A stretch of DNA of 45,817 nucleotides from Vulcanimicrobiota bacterium (GTDB lineage Bacteria > Vulcanimicrobiota > Vulcanimicrobiia > Vulcanimicrobiales > Vulcanimicrobiaceae): the NCBI GenBank assembly GCA_003161435.1, contig PMOS01000034.1:86588-132404 (forward strand). The letters run 5' to 3'. Positions 8,996 through 18,048 of this stretch are shown in pieces. Positions within the stretch are counted from its first letter, which is position 1, and each line of letters begins with the position of its first letter. The translations under genes and the position numbers were made by a program. The notes beneath the pieces were generated by a model. The model worked only from the letters and a program-made list of their open reading frames with translations, was not told where the DNA came from and made no database searches.

Positions 8996-10012
8996 ATGCA
9001 CCTTTCACGCCGGCGCTTTCTTGCGTCCGGAGCCGCAGCCGGCGCGTTCGCCTCGGTCGGCATCCTGCGCTGGCCGGGCGAGGCGGCGCAATTCACCTTC
9101 AAGCTGGCGAACGACCAGACGCCGACGCACCCGATGAACGTCGCGACGGTCGACGCGATCAAGCGCATCCAAGACGGCTCCGGCGGTCAGCTCGAGATCA
9201 AGCTGTTTCCGAGCAGCGTGCTCGGCGGCGATCCGCAGATGATCGCGCAGCTGCGGTCCGGCGCGCTCGAGCTGCTGCAGATCGGGAACAACATCATGGG
9301 ATCGGTCATCCCGTCGGCCGCGCTGCTCAGCATGCCGTTCGCGTTCAAGAACCCGCAGCAGTATCAAGCCGCCGCGAACGGACCGCTAGGCGCGTACATC
9401 GGCACCGCCGGCGCGGCGATCGGCGTGCGCAAGTTCGAGACCGCCTTTTACGGCGGCTTCTTCGAGGTGCAGAACCGCGTCCGGCCGATCAACGTGCCGA
9501 GCGATCTCAAGGGGCTCAAAATCCGCGTGCCGCCCGGGCCGATCGACGTCGGCACCTTCAAGGCGTTCGACGCCGCGCCGACCGTCATCACGTTGGGGGA
9601 AGTCTACGTCTCGCTGCAAACGCACTTGATCGACGGGATCGAAGTGCCGCTGCCAACCGTGCGCAACTTCAAGTTTTACGAACAAGTGAAGTACTGCTCG
9701 CTGACCCATCACAGCGGCCTGAGCTACCTGCTGTTCGCCAACGGCGACGCGTGGCAGCGCTTGCCGAAGAACCTGCAAGAGATCGTCGATCGCGAGCTCA
9801 ACGCGGCGGCCGCCGGGGCGTCGAAGTCGATGGCAAGCCAGGAAGCAAGCGTCGAGACGGAGCTCACCGCGGATGGAATGGCCTTCAACCGGCCCGCGCT
9901 CGAGCCGTTCAGCCAAGTGATCCGCGCTTCCGGACTGTACAAGCAGCTTCGCGAGCAATACGACCCCAAGGGCTGGGACATGTTGGAGAAGACGACCGGC
10001 AAGCTCGTGTAG
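8996..10012 (+). CDS. TRAP transporter solute-binding protein, DctP family (orphan)
   Basis: Periplasmic binding protein of the DctP type, usually for C4-dicarboxylates or other organic acids. The 338-residue product begins with a twin-arginine-like signal (SRRRFLASGAAAGAFASVG). The mature part starts at FTFKLANDQTPTHPMN and includes LEIKLFPSSVLGG, LKGLKIRVPPGP with the arginine that salt-bridges substrate carboxylates in this family, and YVSLQTHLIDGIEVPL. A good ribosome site (tggagg, 8985-8990) precedes the ATG. The DctQ and DctM membrane subunits are absent from the neighbourhood, so they are either elsewhere or this protein has another partner. Association with the PrpF gene suggests a tricarboxylate or related ligand; this is inference. 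Confidence 0.9.
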   Translation: MHLSRRRFLASGAAAGAFASVGILRWPGEAAQFTFKLANDQTPTHPMNVATVDAIKRIQDGSGGQLEIKLFPSSVLGGDPQMIAQLRSGALELLQIGNNIMGSVIPSAALLSMPFAFKNPQQYQAAANGPLGAYIGTAGAAIGVRKFETAFYGGFFEVQNRVRPINVPSDLKGLKIRVPPGPIDVGTFKAFDAAPTVITLGEVYVSLQTHLIDGIEVPLPTVRNFKFYEQVKYCSLTHHSGLSYLLFANGDAWQRLPKNLQEIVDRELNAAAAGASKSMASQEASVETELTADGMAFNRPALEPFSQVIRASGLYKQLREQYDPKGWDMLEKTTGKLV

Positions 10013-10131
10013 CCGGCTCCGCGGCAACCGAGCGCTCGCGGCTTTCGCGCTGTGACTTCCGGCGCGTTACTTTGGGGTTACCGAGCGCGGCTACGCTGCG
10101 GCGGTGAGGAATTGGTCGAAGGGTCCCCGAG

Positions 10132-12132
10132 ATGTTTAGTCCCCGGGGGTTGGGCGAGGCCGTCTTCAACCGGTTCTATGTCGTTCTGATGTTCGTGGTC
10201 ATCAGCGCGATCGGCGCCTGCGCGGTATACGCGATGGTGACGAGCCAGCGGAGCGGGGACCGTGCGACGAGCAGTTACCGTCGCTCGGACGACGCGCGCT
10301 TGATGGCGCTGACCCTCGGCGGGGAACAGATCGAGTTGCTGTCCCGCTTTGGGGGAGCCGGGCCGACCGACGTGCGCCGCATCGTCAAAGCCGACGCGGC
10401 GTTCGACGTTGCTCTGGCAAACTTCGAACGCAGCTTGAACGGCAGCGCACTCGGCTCCGTCGCCCTGATACCCCGCCACGACGCGTACCGGCGTGGAATT
10501 CGCGCGGCCGTCGACGCGCTTGCGCGAGGCGACCGGCATCGAGCGGAGCTGATCGAAAGGCGCGTCGTGCGGCCCAACTTCGATGCGATTCGGCGCACGC
10601 TCGATGCCGTCTCCGTCACGTTGCTCGCCGCGAGCGCCGGCGAGGAAGCCCGCGACCGCAGCGTTACGACGCGGCTCGCGAGACTCATCGCCGGCGTTAC
10701 GGTCTTCGCGCTCTTGCTGATGAGTTGGTTCGCCGTGCTCTTGGCGCGCTACAAGCGGTCGGCGGTCAAAGCCGTCGAGGAAAAGGTCGCCGTGCTGCAG
10801 CAAGCGGCGCTGACCGACAGCCTCACGCATTTGGGGAACCATCGCGCGTTCTCCGACGACTTTACGCGCGAGATCGCCCGAGCCAAGCGAAACCACCACG
10901 CTCTGGCGCTGGCGCTCATCGACGTCGACGATTTCAAGGCGGTCAACGACAGCCGCGGACACGGCCATGGCGACGACGTCCTGGTCGCCGTCGGCGCGCT
11001 GCTGCAGTCGGTGCGCCAGGAAGACCGCGCATATCGCGTCGGCGGCGACGAGTTCGCCCTGCTCTTGGTCGAAACCGATCAGGCAGCGGCGAAGGTCGTC
11101 TTGGCACGCCTGCGTCACGAAGCGCAAGCCAAGCTTTCCGGTGCGACGCTGAGCATCGGCTACGTCAACCTAACGGACGCGCAGCTCGACCAAGAACCCT
11201 ACGAGCTCGCCGACACGGCGCTCTACGAGGCGAAGCGCGGCGGCCGCAACACGATCGTGTGCTTCGACGATATCGGCGACGGCGTCAACGTCTTTTCTCC
11301 GCGCAAGGCCGAACTCGTCCGGCACATGATCGCCGACCAACTGCTCAGCGTCGCGTTCCAGCCCATCTGGGACATCGACAGCACGCGTCCGCTGGCGTTC
11401 GAAGCGCTGGCCAGACCGTCTCCGGAGCTCGACTTGTCGGGCCCGCAAGAAGCCTTCGACATCGCCGAACGCATCCGCCAAGTGTACGAGCTCGACTGCC
11501 TGTGCATCTCCAAGGCCCTGGATTCGGTTTCGAACCTTCCGAGCGGCGCGACGATCTTCCTGAACGTCGCGCCGGTGTCGCTGGCGCACGTTCGGTTCGA
11601 CCCGGATGCGTTCGTCGCCCAGTTGCGAGCAGCGGGCATCGATCCGCGTAACGTCGTGATCGAGCTGACCGAACGGCGCATCGACGATCAGGCTGCGATC
11701 ATCCAACGCGCGCATGCTCTGCAAGCGCTGGGCGTGCGAATGGCTCTCGACGATACCGGAAGCGGCCACGCGGGACTCGAGATCCTCAGCAAGCTGCGGC
11801 TGGACTTCGTGAAGATCGATCGCTCCCTGCTGGTCAAAGCGATCGACGACAAAGGCGCTCGCGGCGTCCTCGCCGGCATCATCGCCATCGCCCGCGAAAC
11901 CGGCAGTTATCTGATCGCCGAGGGCGTCGAGAGCCGCGCGCTGCTGGACTTTGCGTGCAACGCGCACGACCCCGGGAACTCCGCTGCGCCGGGTATCCGC
12001 GGCGTGCAAGGATATCTGCTCGGCCGGCCCGAGCTGGGACAGGTGGACCTGCGCGCGCTCGAAGGACACAGCACGTACCTCGCCGCGCGCAGCATCGATC
12101 ACGGAGCCAAAGCGGTCGTGATCGCAGCCTGA
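10132..12132 (+). CDS. Membrane-anchored GGDEF-EAL cyclic-di-GMP enzyme
   Basis: 666-residue bifunctional c-di-GMP signalling protein. Residues about 15-36 and 185-206 form transmembrane segments enclosing a periplasmic sensor-like helical region of roughly 150 residues. A GGDEF domain follows with an intact GGDEF motif at residues 304-308 (VGGDEFALLL), so cyclase activity is possible. The EAL domain has an intact EAL at 424-426, IELTERRIDD, a DDTGSGHAGL variant of the usual DDFGTG loop, and FVKIDRSLL. Both catalytic cores look competent; which activity dominates cannot be judged. No obvious partner lies alongside. A truncated GGDEF remnant lies 2.4 kb downstream. Confidence 0.93.
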   Translation: MFSPRGLGEAVFNRFYVVLMFVVISAIGACAVYAMVTSQRSGDRATSSYRRSDDARLMALTLGGEQIELLSRFGGAGPTDVRRIVKADAAFDVALANFERSLNGSALGSVALIPRHDAYRRGIRAAVDALARGDRHRAELIERRVVRPNFDAIRRTLDAVSVTLLAASAGEEARDRSVTTRLARLIAGVTVFALLLMSWFAVLLARYKRSAVKAVEEKVAVLQQAALTDSLTHLGNHRAFSDDFTREIARAKRNHHALALALIDVDDFKAVNDSRGHGHGDDVLVAVGALLQSVRQEDRAYRVGGDEFALLLVETDQAAAKVVLARLRHEAQAKLSGATLSIGYVNLTDAQLDQEPYELADTALYEAKRGGRNTIVCFDDIGDGVNVFSPRKAELVRHMIADQLLSVAFQPIWDIDSTRPLAFEALARPSPELDLSGPQEAFDIAERIRQVYELDCLCISKALDSVSNLPSGATIFLNVAPVSLAHVRFDPDAFVAQLRAAGIDPRNVVIELTERRIDDQAAIIQRAHALQALGVRMALDDTGSGHAGLEILSKLRLDFVKIDRSLLVKAIDDKGARGVLAGIIAIARETGSYLIAEGVESRALLDFACNAHDPGNSAAPGIRGVQGYLLGRPELGQVDLRALEGHSTYLAARSIDHGAKAVVIAA

Positions 12133-12296
12133 CGGCCGTAGGCGACCGTCAACCGTCGACGCCCGATCTACGGCGGAAAGTTCCAGCTCGCGTTTCTGGA
12201 GATCTACACGCCGGCCCGTCTGGAACGTCGGAAGCTGGACGTTGTCGAAATAGGGGAGTCCGAGGGGCGCGCCGCCCGCGCGCCCAATTCGCCGAC

Positions 12297-12716
12297 ATGC
12301 GGTCGTTCACGGTGTTGTGCCTCGCGGCGTTCCTCTCCACGGCGCACGACGTCGCCGCGCAGCCGGTTGCAGGTGGCCGGGCACCCTCGCCTGCCCCCGT
12401 CACGATCTCGACCTGCAGCGGCGGGCTCTCGAGCTTCGAGTTGGTTGAGATCGCGACGTACGACGTCACGTTTCGCAATGCGGGACCGGTTGCGGCCGAT
12501 GAGATCCGGCTGAGCGCGCTGTACGGCCGCCGCGGAAAGCGCGCCACGTTCGATGTGAAAGGCCTGTTCCCGCCGGGCGCCGACGTGAGCCGCCACCTGC
12601 GGCACACCGTCAGCGGCGGGCTCTACTCGTTCCGGTCGGACAAGAACGATTGCGTCGTCGACTACGTCCACTTCACCGACGGGAGCAGCTGGAGCCCTCC
12701 GCGACAGCAGCCCTGA
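12297..12716 (+). CDS. Small secreted protein of unknown function
   Basis: 139-residue product with a clear signal peptide (SFTVLCLAAFLSTAHDVAAQ). The mature part contains two cysteines far apart (STCSGG and KNDCVVDY) that could form a disulfide, and alternating hydrophobic stretches (YDVTFRNAGPVAADEIRLSALY) suggesting a beta-sandwich similar to a fibronectin or DUF11-type fold. I do not recognise the family. It ends 12 bases before the flavoprotein gene, so the two may share a transcript. The frame continues upstream without homology; the ATG at 12297 is chosen because it directly precedes the signal peptide. Confidence 0.7.
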   Translation: MRSFTVLCLAAFLSTAHDVAAQPVAGGRAPSPAPVTISTCSGGLSSFELVEIATYDVTFRNAGPVAADEIRLSALYGRRGKRATFDVKGLFPPGADVSRHLRHTVSGGLYSFRSDKNDCVVDYVHFTDGSSWSPPRQQP

Positions 12717-12728
12717 GCGGTTCGTTCG

Positions 12729-14486
12729 ATGGACTTTGACGAAGAGTTCGACGTCGTCGTTCTCGGGGCCGGCGCCGGCGGAATGACCGCCGCGCTCGTC
12801 GCAGCACAGGCCGGCATGCGAACGCTGCTGGTCGAGAAGACGACGCAGGTCGGCGGAACGACGGCGCGCTCGGGCGGGGCGGCGTGGATCCCGGGCAATC
12901 ATCAGCAGGACGCGCTCGAGCGAACGGGCGACGCGCAAGCGGCGCGGCAGTATCTCGACGGGCTCGTCGGCGACCGCGGCGGTCGGGCGCTGCGCGACGC
13001 GTTCATCGAGCACGCGCCCGAGATGCTGCGTTTCCTCGAAGAGCGAACGGGCGTCCGGTTCGCGATCGCTCCGGATGAGCCCGACTATCGCCAGGAAGTG
13101 GCGGGAGCCTCGCTCGGCGGTCGCGCGCTGCGCCCGGAGGAGTTCGACGGCAGCGCGCTGTGCGCGGACTTCGAGCGCGTCGCGCCGCCGCTGCCCGAGC
13201 TCATGGTGTTCGGCAAGATCATGGTCACGCGCGCCGAGGTCGCACGGCTCATCGACTTCGGATCATCCACCGCCGCGTTCGGCCTCGCGGTGCGGCTCTT
13301 CGCTCGCTATCTGCGCGACCGCCTGCACTTCAGCCGGGGCACCCGACTCGTGCTCGGCAACGCGCTGGTGGCGCGCGCATTACAGAGCCTGCGCGCGGCC
13401 GGCGTGCCGATCTGGTTCGACGCGCGCACCGATCACCTCGTGCTCGAGGGCGGCCGTGTCACCGGCCTGGTGATTGCGCGCGCCGGCGTGCGCCGCCGGG
13501 TTCGGGCAGTTCGCGGGATCGTGCTGGCGGGCGGCGGGTTTCCGGCGAGCGCCGCGTTGCGACGGCGGTTTCTGCCGCCGCCGATCCCGGTCTACACGGC
13601 GGCGCACGAGGGCGCCACCGGCGATACGTTGCTGCTCGCCGAAGAGATCGGCGCAGCGATCGTAACGGGTCGCGACAACGCGTTTTGGTTTCCGTCGTCG
13701 GTCGCGGAACGGCGCGATGGAACGACCGCCGTGTTTCCGCACATCGTGCTCGATCGCGCGAAGCCCGGGCTCATCGCCGTCAACTCCGCCGGACGTCGCT
13801 TCGTCGATGAAGCCGCCTCGTATCACGAGTTCGTGCGCGCGATGTACCGTTCGAACGCCGAGATCCCGAGCATTCCCGCGATGCTCGTGTGCGACAAGCG
13901 CTTCCTGTGGAAGTACGGGCTCGGGCTGGTTCATCCGCACACGCGGCGGCTCGGGCGGTTTCTCGAGCACAGCTATCTGCGCCGGGCCGACACGCTCGAG
14001 GATCTCGCGCAGCGCATCGACGTCGCAGCCGACGGACTGCGCGAAACGGTGACGCGCTTCAACGCGTTCGCGCGCTCGGGGATCGACGAAGACTTCCACA
14101 AAGGCGAGAACGCGTTCGATCGCAAGCACGGCGACGCAGCGCACGTGCCGAACCCGTGCCTGGGACCGATTCTCACGCCGCCGTTCTACGCCGTCGCCGT
14201 GTATCCGACGCCGCTCGCCACCAGCGCGGGCCTGCGCGTGAATCCGAACGCACAGGTCCGCGACCGCGCCGGCCGGCCGATCCCGGGCCTGTACGCGTGC
14301 GGCGGCGACATGGAGTCGCCGATGGGCGGCGAGTATCCCGGACCTGGTGCCCAGATCGGCGCGGCGATGACGTTCGGCTATCTTGCTGCCCTGCACGCCG
14401 CCGGTTTCGTGCCGCCGGCCGACAAGCATGCAGCCGGTCCATTACGCGAGGACGTCGCCGGGAGTGGCGCCGGGACGGTAACGTAA
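12729..14486 (+). CDS. FAD-dependent dehydrogenase, 3-ketosteroid Delta1-dehydrogenase-like
   Basis: 585-residue flavoprotein of the FAD_binding_2 (fumarate reductase/KstD) family. N-terminal dinucleotide fold VVVLGAGAGGMTAALVAAQAG, the FAD contact VEKTTQVGGTTARSGG, a second FAD-binding region GIVLAGGGFP, and a C-terminal SPMGGEYPGPGAQIGAAMTF block that in KstD-like enzymes closes the flavin site. These dehydrogenate steroids or related ring ketones, or reduce enoates; no steroid-degradation cluster is visible, so a precise substrate cannot be given. There is no signal peptide, so a cytoplasmic location is expected. The gene starts 12 bases after the small secreted protein. Confidence 0.88.
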   Translation: MDFDEEFDVVVLGAGAGGMTAALVAAQAGMRTLLVEKTTQVGGTTARSGGAAWIPGNHQQDALERTGDAQAARQYLDGLVGDRGGRALRDAFIEHAPEMLRFLEERTGVRFAIAPDEPDYRQEVAGASLGGRALRPEEFDGSALCADFERVAPPLPELMVFGKIMVTRAEVARLIDFGSSTAAFGLAVRLFARYLRDRLHFSRGTRLVLGNALVARALQSLRAAGVPIWFDARTDHLVLEGGRVTGLVIARAGVRRRVRAVRGIVLAGGGFPASAALRRRFLPPPIPVYTAAHEGATGDTLLLAEEIGAAIVTGRDNAFWFPSSVAERRDGTTAVFPHIVLDRAKPGLIAVNSAGRRFVDEAASYHEFVRAMYRSNAEIPSIPAMLVCDKRFLWKYGLGLVHPHTRRLGRFLEHSYLRRADTLEDLAQRIDVAADGLRETVTRFNAFARSGIDEDFHKGENAFDRKHGDAAHVPNPCLGPILTPPFYAVAVYPTPLATSAGLRVNPNAQVRDRAGRPIPGLYACGGDMESPMGGEYPGPGAQIGAAMTFGYLAALHAAGFVPPADKHAAGPLREDVAGSGAGTVT

Positions 14487-14488
14487 CG

Positions 14489-14971
14489 ACGCGATACTGG
14501 TGCGTTACCTCACTCGAACGGGAATGGCATCGTGCCGTACGCGCCCAAACGCCGTTCGCATTTCTCATGATCGATGTCGACCACTTCAAAGCCTATAACG
14601 ATCATTACGGGCACCGGGCCGGCGATCGAGCGCTCAAGACCATCGCCGCCTGCATCGCCGCCAGCGTCACCCGCGCCGAGGATCTGGCCGTCCGATACGG
14701 CGGTGAAGAGTTCGCCGTGCTGCTCCCCGCGACCGACGAGTCCGGCGCCTACCGTGTCGCTGAGACGATTCGCCGCGCGGTGGCGGCACTCGCCATCACG
14801 CATATTTGCGGACCGGGTTTCGTGACGGTCAGTGTGGGGGCTGCTGGGACGCGACCGGACCGCCGCAGCAATTCCGGAATGATCGTCGACGCTGCGGATG
14901 CCGCGCTGTACGAAGCCAAACGCAATGGCCGCAACCGTAGCCAGATCGCAGCCGAGCCCGTCCCTGCCTAG
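14489..14971 (+). pseudogene. Truncated GGDEF-domain remnant
   Basis: The frame encodes most of a diguanylate cyclase domain: LEREWHRAVR, FLMIDVDHFKAYNDHYGH, RYGGEEFAVLLPATD (GGEEF motif intact) and DAALYEAKRNGRNR. The N-terminal DxLTGLxNRR-type segment that begins this fold is replaced by unrelated codons, and no ATG, GTG or TTG lies in frame between the end of the flavoprotein and the domain. The first usable start (ATG 14567) would delete the first helix. I therefore read it as a 5'-truncated remnant rather than a working gene. An unusual start (an ATT near 14440, overlapping the flavoprotein gene) cannot be excluded. Confidence 0.65.
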
Positions 14972-15019
14972 AGCGAGCACACACTAGGAGCCGGCAACAG
15001 CGCAACGAAGCGTGAGGCG

Positions 15020-15844
15020 ATGAGACGCGTCAACACGTTGGAAAAGGCGAGCGCGCAGTTCTTTTATTCTGCGATAGCGGAGCGTCTGTTCACGAACACG
15101 TGGTACTCGCTGGTCACCAAGCTCGACAAGAACGGCGAAGAAACATTCATGAACTACGGGTTCGCCGAGCTCGAGGGCACCAAGCTCGAGCTGGCCCCGC
15201 GGTTCGAGGTCCACCGGTGCGCGGTTCAGCTCTACCACCACGTCCTGTCGCACGCTGCAGTCCGCGGAAAGGACGTGCTGGAGATCGGCTGCGGCCGCGG
15301 CGGCGGCGCGTCATACGCCGCCGCCAACCTGCACCCGCGCCGTTACGTCGGTCTCGACATCAACAAGACGGCGATCGCCTTCGACCGGCGATTCTACGGC
15401 GAGCAGAAGAACCTCGAGTTCATCGCCGGTGACGCCCACGCGCTGCCGTTCGGCGGCGACGCCTTCGACGTCGCCGTCAACGTCGAGTCGTCGCATCACT
15501 ATCGCGACCTGAGCGCGTTCCTGGGCGAAGTGCATCGCGTGCTCAAGCCGGGCGGGACCTTCTTGATGGCCTGCTTTCCGCGCAAGAACGAACTCTCGCT
15601 GCTGCGGGAGCCGCTCGGCCGGTCACGCTTTACCTGCGTCCTCGAGGAGGACATCACGCCCAACGTCTTGCGGGCGCTCGAGATCGACAGCGCCCGGCGC
15701 GAAGATGCGATAGGCCGATTGTGCCCGGCGCCGCTGCGGACGTTTGGGCGCGAGTTCGCCGGCGTCCGCGGTTCAGAGCTCTACGAGTCTTTCGCTTCAG
15801 GGAAACGGCGCTATTTGAACTTCGTCCTTCAGAAGAAGACGTGA
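15020..15844 (+). CDS. SAM-dependent methyltransferase, phthiotriol-methyltransferase-like
   Basis: 274-residue class I methyltransferase. Motif I is DVLEIGCGRGGG (residues 85-96), followed by YVGLDINKTAI, FIAGDAHALPFGGDAFDVAV, NVESSHHYRD and VLKPGGTFLMA. The upstream FMNYGF and LYHHVL signature and the long helical insert after motif III resemble the O-methyltransferases of mycobacterial phthiocerol lipids and relatives acting on lipids or natural products. No polyketide or lipid cluster is seen, so the substrate is unknown. It is convergent with the dioxygenase gene, with only 10 bases between their stops. Confidence 0.88.
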   Translation: MRRVNTLEKASAQFFYSAIAERLFTNTWYSLVTKLDKNGEETFMNYGFAELEGTKLELAPRFEVHRCAVQLYHHVLSHAAVRGKDVLEIGCGRGGGASYAAANLHPRRYVGLDINKTAIAFDRRFYGEQKNLEFIAGDAHALPFGGDAFDVAVNVESSHHYRDLSAFLGEVHRVLKPGGTFLMACFPRKNELSLLREPLGRSRFTCVLEEDITPNVLRALEIDSARREDAIGRLCPAPLRTFGREFAGVRGSELYESFASGKRRYLNFVLQKKT

Positions 15845-15854
15845 AGCCTCGCAC

Positions 15855-16547
15855 TCACTTCCCGTAGAACTCGAGCTCCCAGTTCCGCTGGTTCTTCGCC
15901 GCGTCGCGAATGAACGGCGCACGCGCAACGAACCTCAACAGCGCCCAGTTCACGACGTTTGCCGGAAACCGCAGCGGGCGCACGAAGTCGGCGAACAGCA
16001 CGACGCGCACGCGGTCGCTTCGGTTCCAGGCTTCGTGCTCGTACGAGTCGTCGAAGATGAGCGCCGTGCCCTCTTCCCAGTGACAGACCCGCGGTCCGAT
16101 GCGAATCGCGACGTTGTCGCTGGTGTCGGGCACGACCAGGCCGAGATGGAGCCGGAGCAGGCCGTTGTACGGGCCGCGATGCGGTTCGAGGTGTTTGCCG
16201 GGCTCGAATATCGAGAACATCGCCGTCGACAGGCCGGGAACCGCCTGCAGGATGCGCCAGGTCTGCGGGCACTGGCGGGTGTTGCGCGGTAGCTCGATGC
16301 CGACACCGACCAGCAGGAACGACTTCCAGCCTCGGTCCCGCGTTACGAGCGCGACGTCGGACAAGATATCCTGAAAGCCCGGCAGCTCATCCTTGCGAGT
16401 TAAAATACGATCGAGCTCGACGCGGATCGTCCGCCATTCGCGCTCGAGCTCCGGCACCCACGGGAAGGCGGCCGTATCGAGCACGGCATCATTGGAAACC
16501 TTCGAACACCTGCGATTGAGACGCTCGACGAAGGGGAGGATGCGCAC
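15855..16547 (-). CDS. Aspartyl/asparaginyl beta-hydroxylase-domain protein
   Basis: 230-residue Fe(II)/2-oxoglutarate dioxygenase of the AspH/LpxO family. Key region: FEPGKHLEPHRGPYNGLLR (residues 114-132), RLHLGLVVP, and FDDSYEHEAWN (165-175), which supply the family's iron-binding histidines (H123 and H171) and the conserved arginine/histidine of the 2-oxoglutarate site. Relatives hydroxylate Asp/Asn side chains or the 3-hydroxymyristate of lipid A; this protein lacks a clear N-terminal membrane anchor from the GTG chosen. It could be a lipid A or peptide hydroxylase; the sequence does not decide. Confidence 0.85.
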   Translation of the reverse strand: MRILPFVERLNRRCSKVSNDAVLDTAAFPWVPELEREWRTIRVELDRILTRKDELPGFQDILSDVALVTRDRGWKSFLLVGVGIELPRNTRQCPQTWRILQAVPGLSTAMFSIFEPGKHLEPHRGPYNGLLRLHLGLVVPDTSDNVAIRIGPRVCHWEEGTALIFDDSYEHEAWNRSDRVRVVLFADFVRPLRFPANVVNWALLRFVARAPFIRDAAKNQRNWELEFYGK

Positions 16548-16694
16548 GAGAAGACGCGCCGACAGCGTCAGCTTGCTCTTTCCTTGAGAAAGCCAACGAT
16601 GCTGGTCGGGCGGAAGTGCTGCGTCGAGGTTGTCGATGGTGATTTTACGCTCCGATCGCGTTCAATGTTCGGCGCGCCCGGGTGCAGCCCCGGC

Positions 16695-17102
16695 TCACGC
16701 CCTGATGGCGGTGAAGGTCCCGGTCGTCCTGAAGCCGGTGAACGTCCAGGTCCCGCGAATCACGCCGTCCGGCCCCAGCGCTCCGTGAAACGTGGCGACG
16801 CCGCTCATCCCGATGGAATTCGTCGCTGCGACGTGCCATTGAAACAGGATCCGCGCCCCATTGAGCTCACCCGAGGCCGTCCCGACGCCGTTCGGGCCGC
16901 GGCACGTGCCGCTCAAGGCATCGCCGGACTGGCGCAGCGTGCACACCGGACTGACCTTGGCGATCGTGGGCCCGGTGTTCATCGTCCCGCTGACGCTCCA
17001 CGTCCCGGAGAAGTTGGCGGCTCCGGCCGGTTGCGCCGGCACGGTGAAAAGCGCGAATCCGGTCAGCGCGGATGCGAAACACGCCTTTGCGATAAGGTTC
17101 AC
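16695..17102 (-). CDS. Small secreted protein, copy 1 of a paralogous pair
   Basis: 135-residue product with a signal peptide (ALTGFALFTVPAQPAGA) and a mature part beginning ANFSGTWSVSG. It has two cysteines (SPVCTLRQSG, SGTCRGP) and Gly/Thr-rich beta strands ending RGTWTFTGF. It is clearly paralogous to the protein at 19253-19660, which shares ANFxGxWSxSG, PVCxxRQSG and GxCxGPxGxG. The pattern resembles a small lipocalin-like beta-barrel that binds or carries a ligand, but I do not recognise a named family. A motif shared with the paralog lies upstream at 17215-17231. The membrane-protein gene lies upstream on the same strand. Confidence 0.75.
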   Translation of the reverse strand: MNLIAKACFASALTGFALFTVPAQPAGAANFSGTWSVSGTMNTGPTIAKVSPVCTLRQSGDALSGTCRGPNGVGTASGELNGARILFQWHVAATNSIGMSGVATFHGALGPDGVIRGTWTFTGFRTTGTFTAIRA

Positions 17103-17214
17103 GGCATTGATCTCCTCAGTCGAGCTCGCTGCGCTCCTGCTCGCCGCCGGTAAATCCCCGGCGCCCGGCGCAGCGATCTCGTTCGAAGCGTACGCGAGGG
17201 GATCGGCCGGAGCA

Positions 17215-17231
17215 ATGGGGGGAATCCCTAC
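17215..17231 (-). promoter_or_regulatory. Conserved upstream motif GTAGGG-TT-C6-AT (copy 1)
   Basis: On the minus strand this reads GTAGGGATTCCCCCCAT, 113 bases before the start of the secreted protein at 17102. Almost the same word lies upstream of the paralogous gene at 19253. The rest of the two upstream regions shows little similarity, so retention of this element suggests a regulator site or promoter element. The GGGATTCCC core is a partial inverted repeat. Confidence 0.5.
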
Positions 17232-17258
17232 CTTTGCCTGCCGGCTATCAGCGTGTGC

Positions 17259-17957
17259 TCAGCCGCAGGCCCGTAAAGCGATGACGAGCAGGAGCAGAAC
17301 CATGAACAGCTGCGCCGTGCGCGTGGCCGCTCGTCGGACCTTCGTCGCGCTCGTCTCGTCGAGAGGCCGTTCACTCCAGGATGACGACGCCTCGCCGTAG
17401 AGGCCGCCCGACTTCGTCCAAACCGTCCCCGCGTCGGTTACGGTCATGCCGGCGGCGGATGCGATCGCGTCCGCGATCTCGTCGAGCGGGAGCTGACTGG
17501 CGGGCCCGCTCGTGTTGCTGAAGATCCCGATCCGTTCGCCAGCGGTCGTCACCACCGACAACGACTCGCGAAGATTGATCATGCCAAACGAACGAACCGC
17601 CTCTTGCCGCCGCTCGACCGATCGGATCTGCGCGAGCGGCAGCGCGATCGTGCGAAAGTGCGGCACGAGCAACGTGTGATGTGACGGCACGGTCGCATGG
17701 AGCGTCGTCGCGTCGATGCCGATGCGCGTCCTGACGATGGCGATGAGCCCGAAGGTCATGAAGAGACCGAAGCCGACCATGACGATGGCGGTCGCGCCGA
17801 TCATCGCGTTGGCGACGGGGTCGTCGTTTACGCCGGCCATGAACGGTAGGCTGACGAGCAAGACGGCGACACCGTACATGAACACGGTGACGAAGCCGAT
17901 CATCACCCGGGTGCTGGTGCCGAACCGCCAGGTTCGATCCGTCGCCGGCATCAACAT
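17259..17957 (-). CDS. Two- or three-TM membrane protein, copy 1 of a paralogous pair
   Basis: 232-residue protein. Two N-terminal membrane helices (MIGFVTVFMYGVAVLLV and AIVMVGFGLFMTFGLIAIV), a cytoplasmic domain with LPLAQIRSVERRQEAVRSFGM and RESLSVVTTAGERIGIFSN, and a C-terminal helix (LFMVLLLLVIALRAC) following Arg/Thr-rich KVRRAATRTAQ. It is collinear over its full length with the protein at 19739-20446 (shared RTW, RESLSVVT, GERIG, LYGEASS, W.ERPLD, RRAATRT). The middle domain looks like a PH-like domain of the kind in DUF-type membrane proteins. Function unknown. The ATG shares bases with a divergent ATG at 17956. Confidence 0.75.
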   Translation of the reverse strand: MLMPATDRTWRFGTSTRVMIGFVTVFMYGVAVLLVSLPFMAGVNDDPVANAMIGATAIVMVGFGLFMTFGLIAIVRTRIGIDATTLHATVPSHHTLLVPHFRTIALPLAQIRSVERRQEAVRSFGMINLRESLSVVTTAGERIGIFSNTSGPASQLPLDEIADAIASAAGMTVTDAGTVWTKSGGLYGEASSSWSERPLDETSATKVRRAATRTAQLFMVLLLLVIALRACG

Positions 17958-18048
17958 GACGCACCTTCATTCCCCGCCGCGCTCGGCGGACTCCTCGGTC
18001 GCGAGCAACCCGAAAGGCCCCTTCTACGGCCGCCGCGTAGTCCTGAAT

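Noticed and set aside
11955..12296. Upstream in-frame extension of the secreted protein at 12297
   Set aside because: It overlaps the EAL gene, lacks homology and would bury the signal peptide.
14480..14520. Frameshift restoring a DxLTGLxNR motif before the GGDEF remnant
   Set aside because: The alternative frame gives only a weak resemblance (RDTGALPHSN) and would need several changes.
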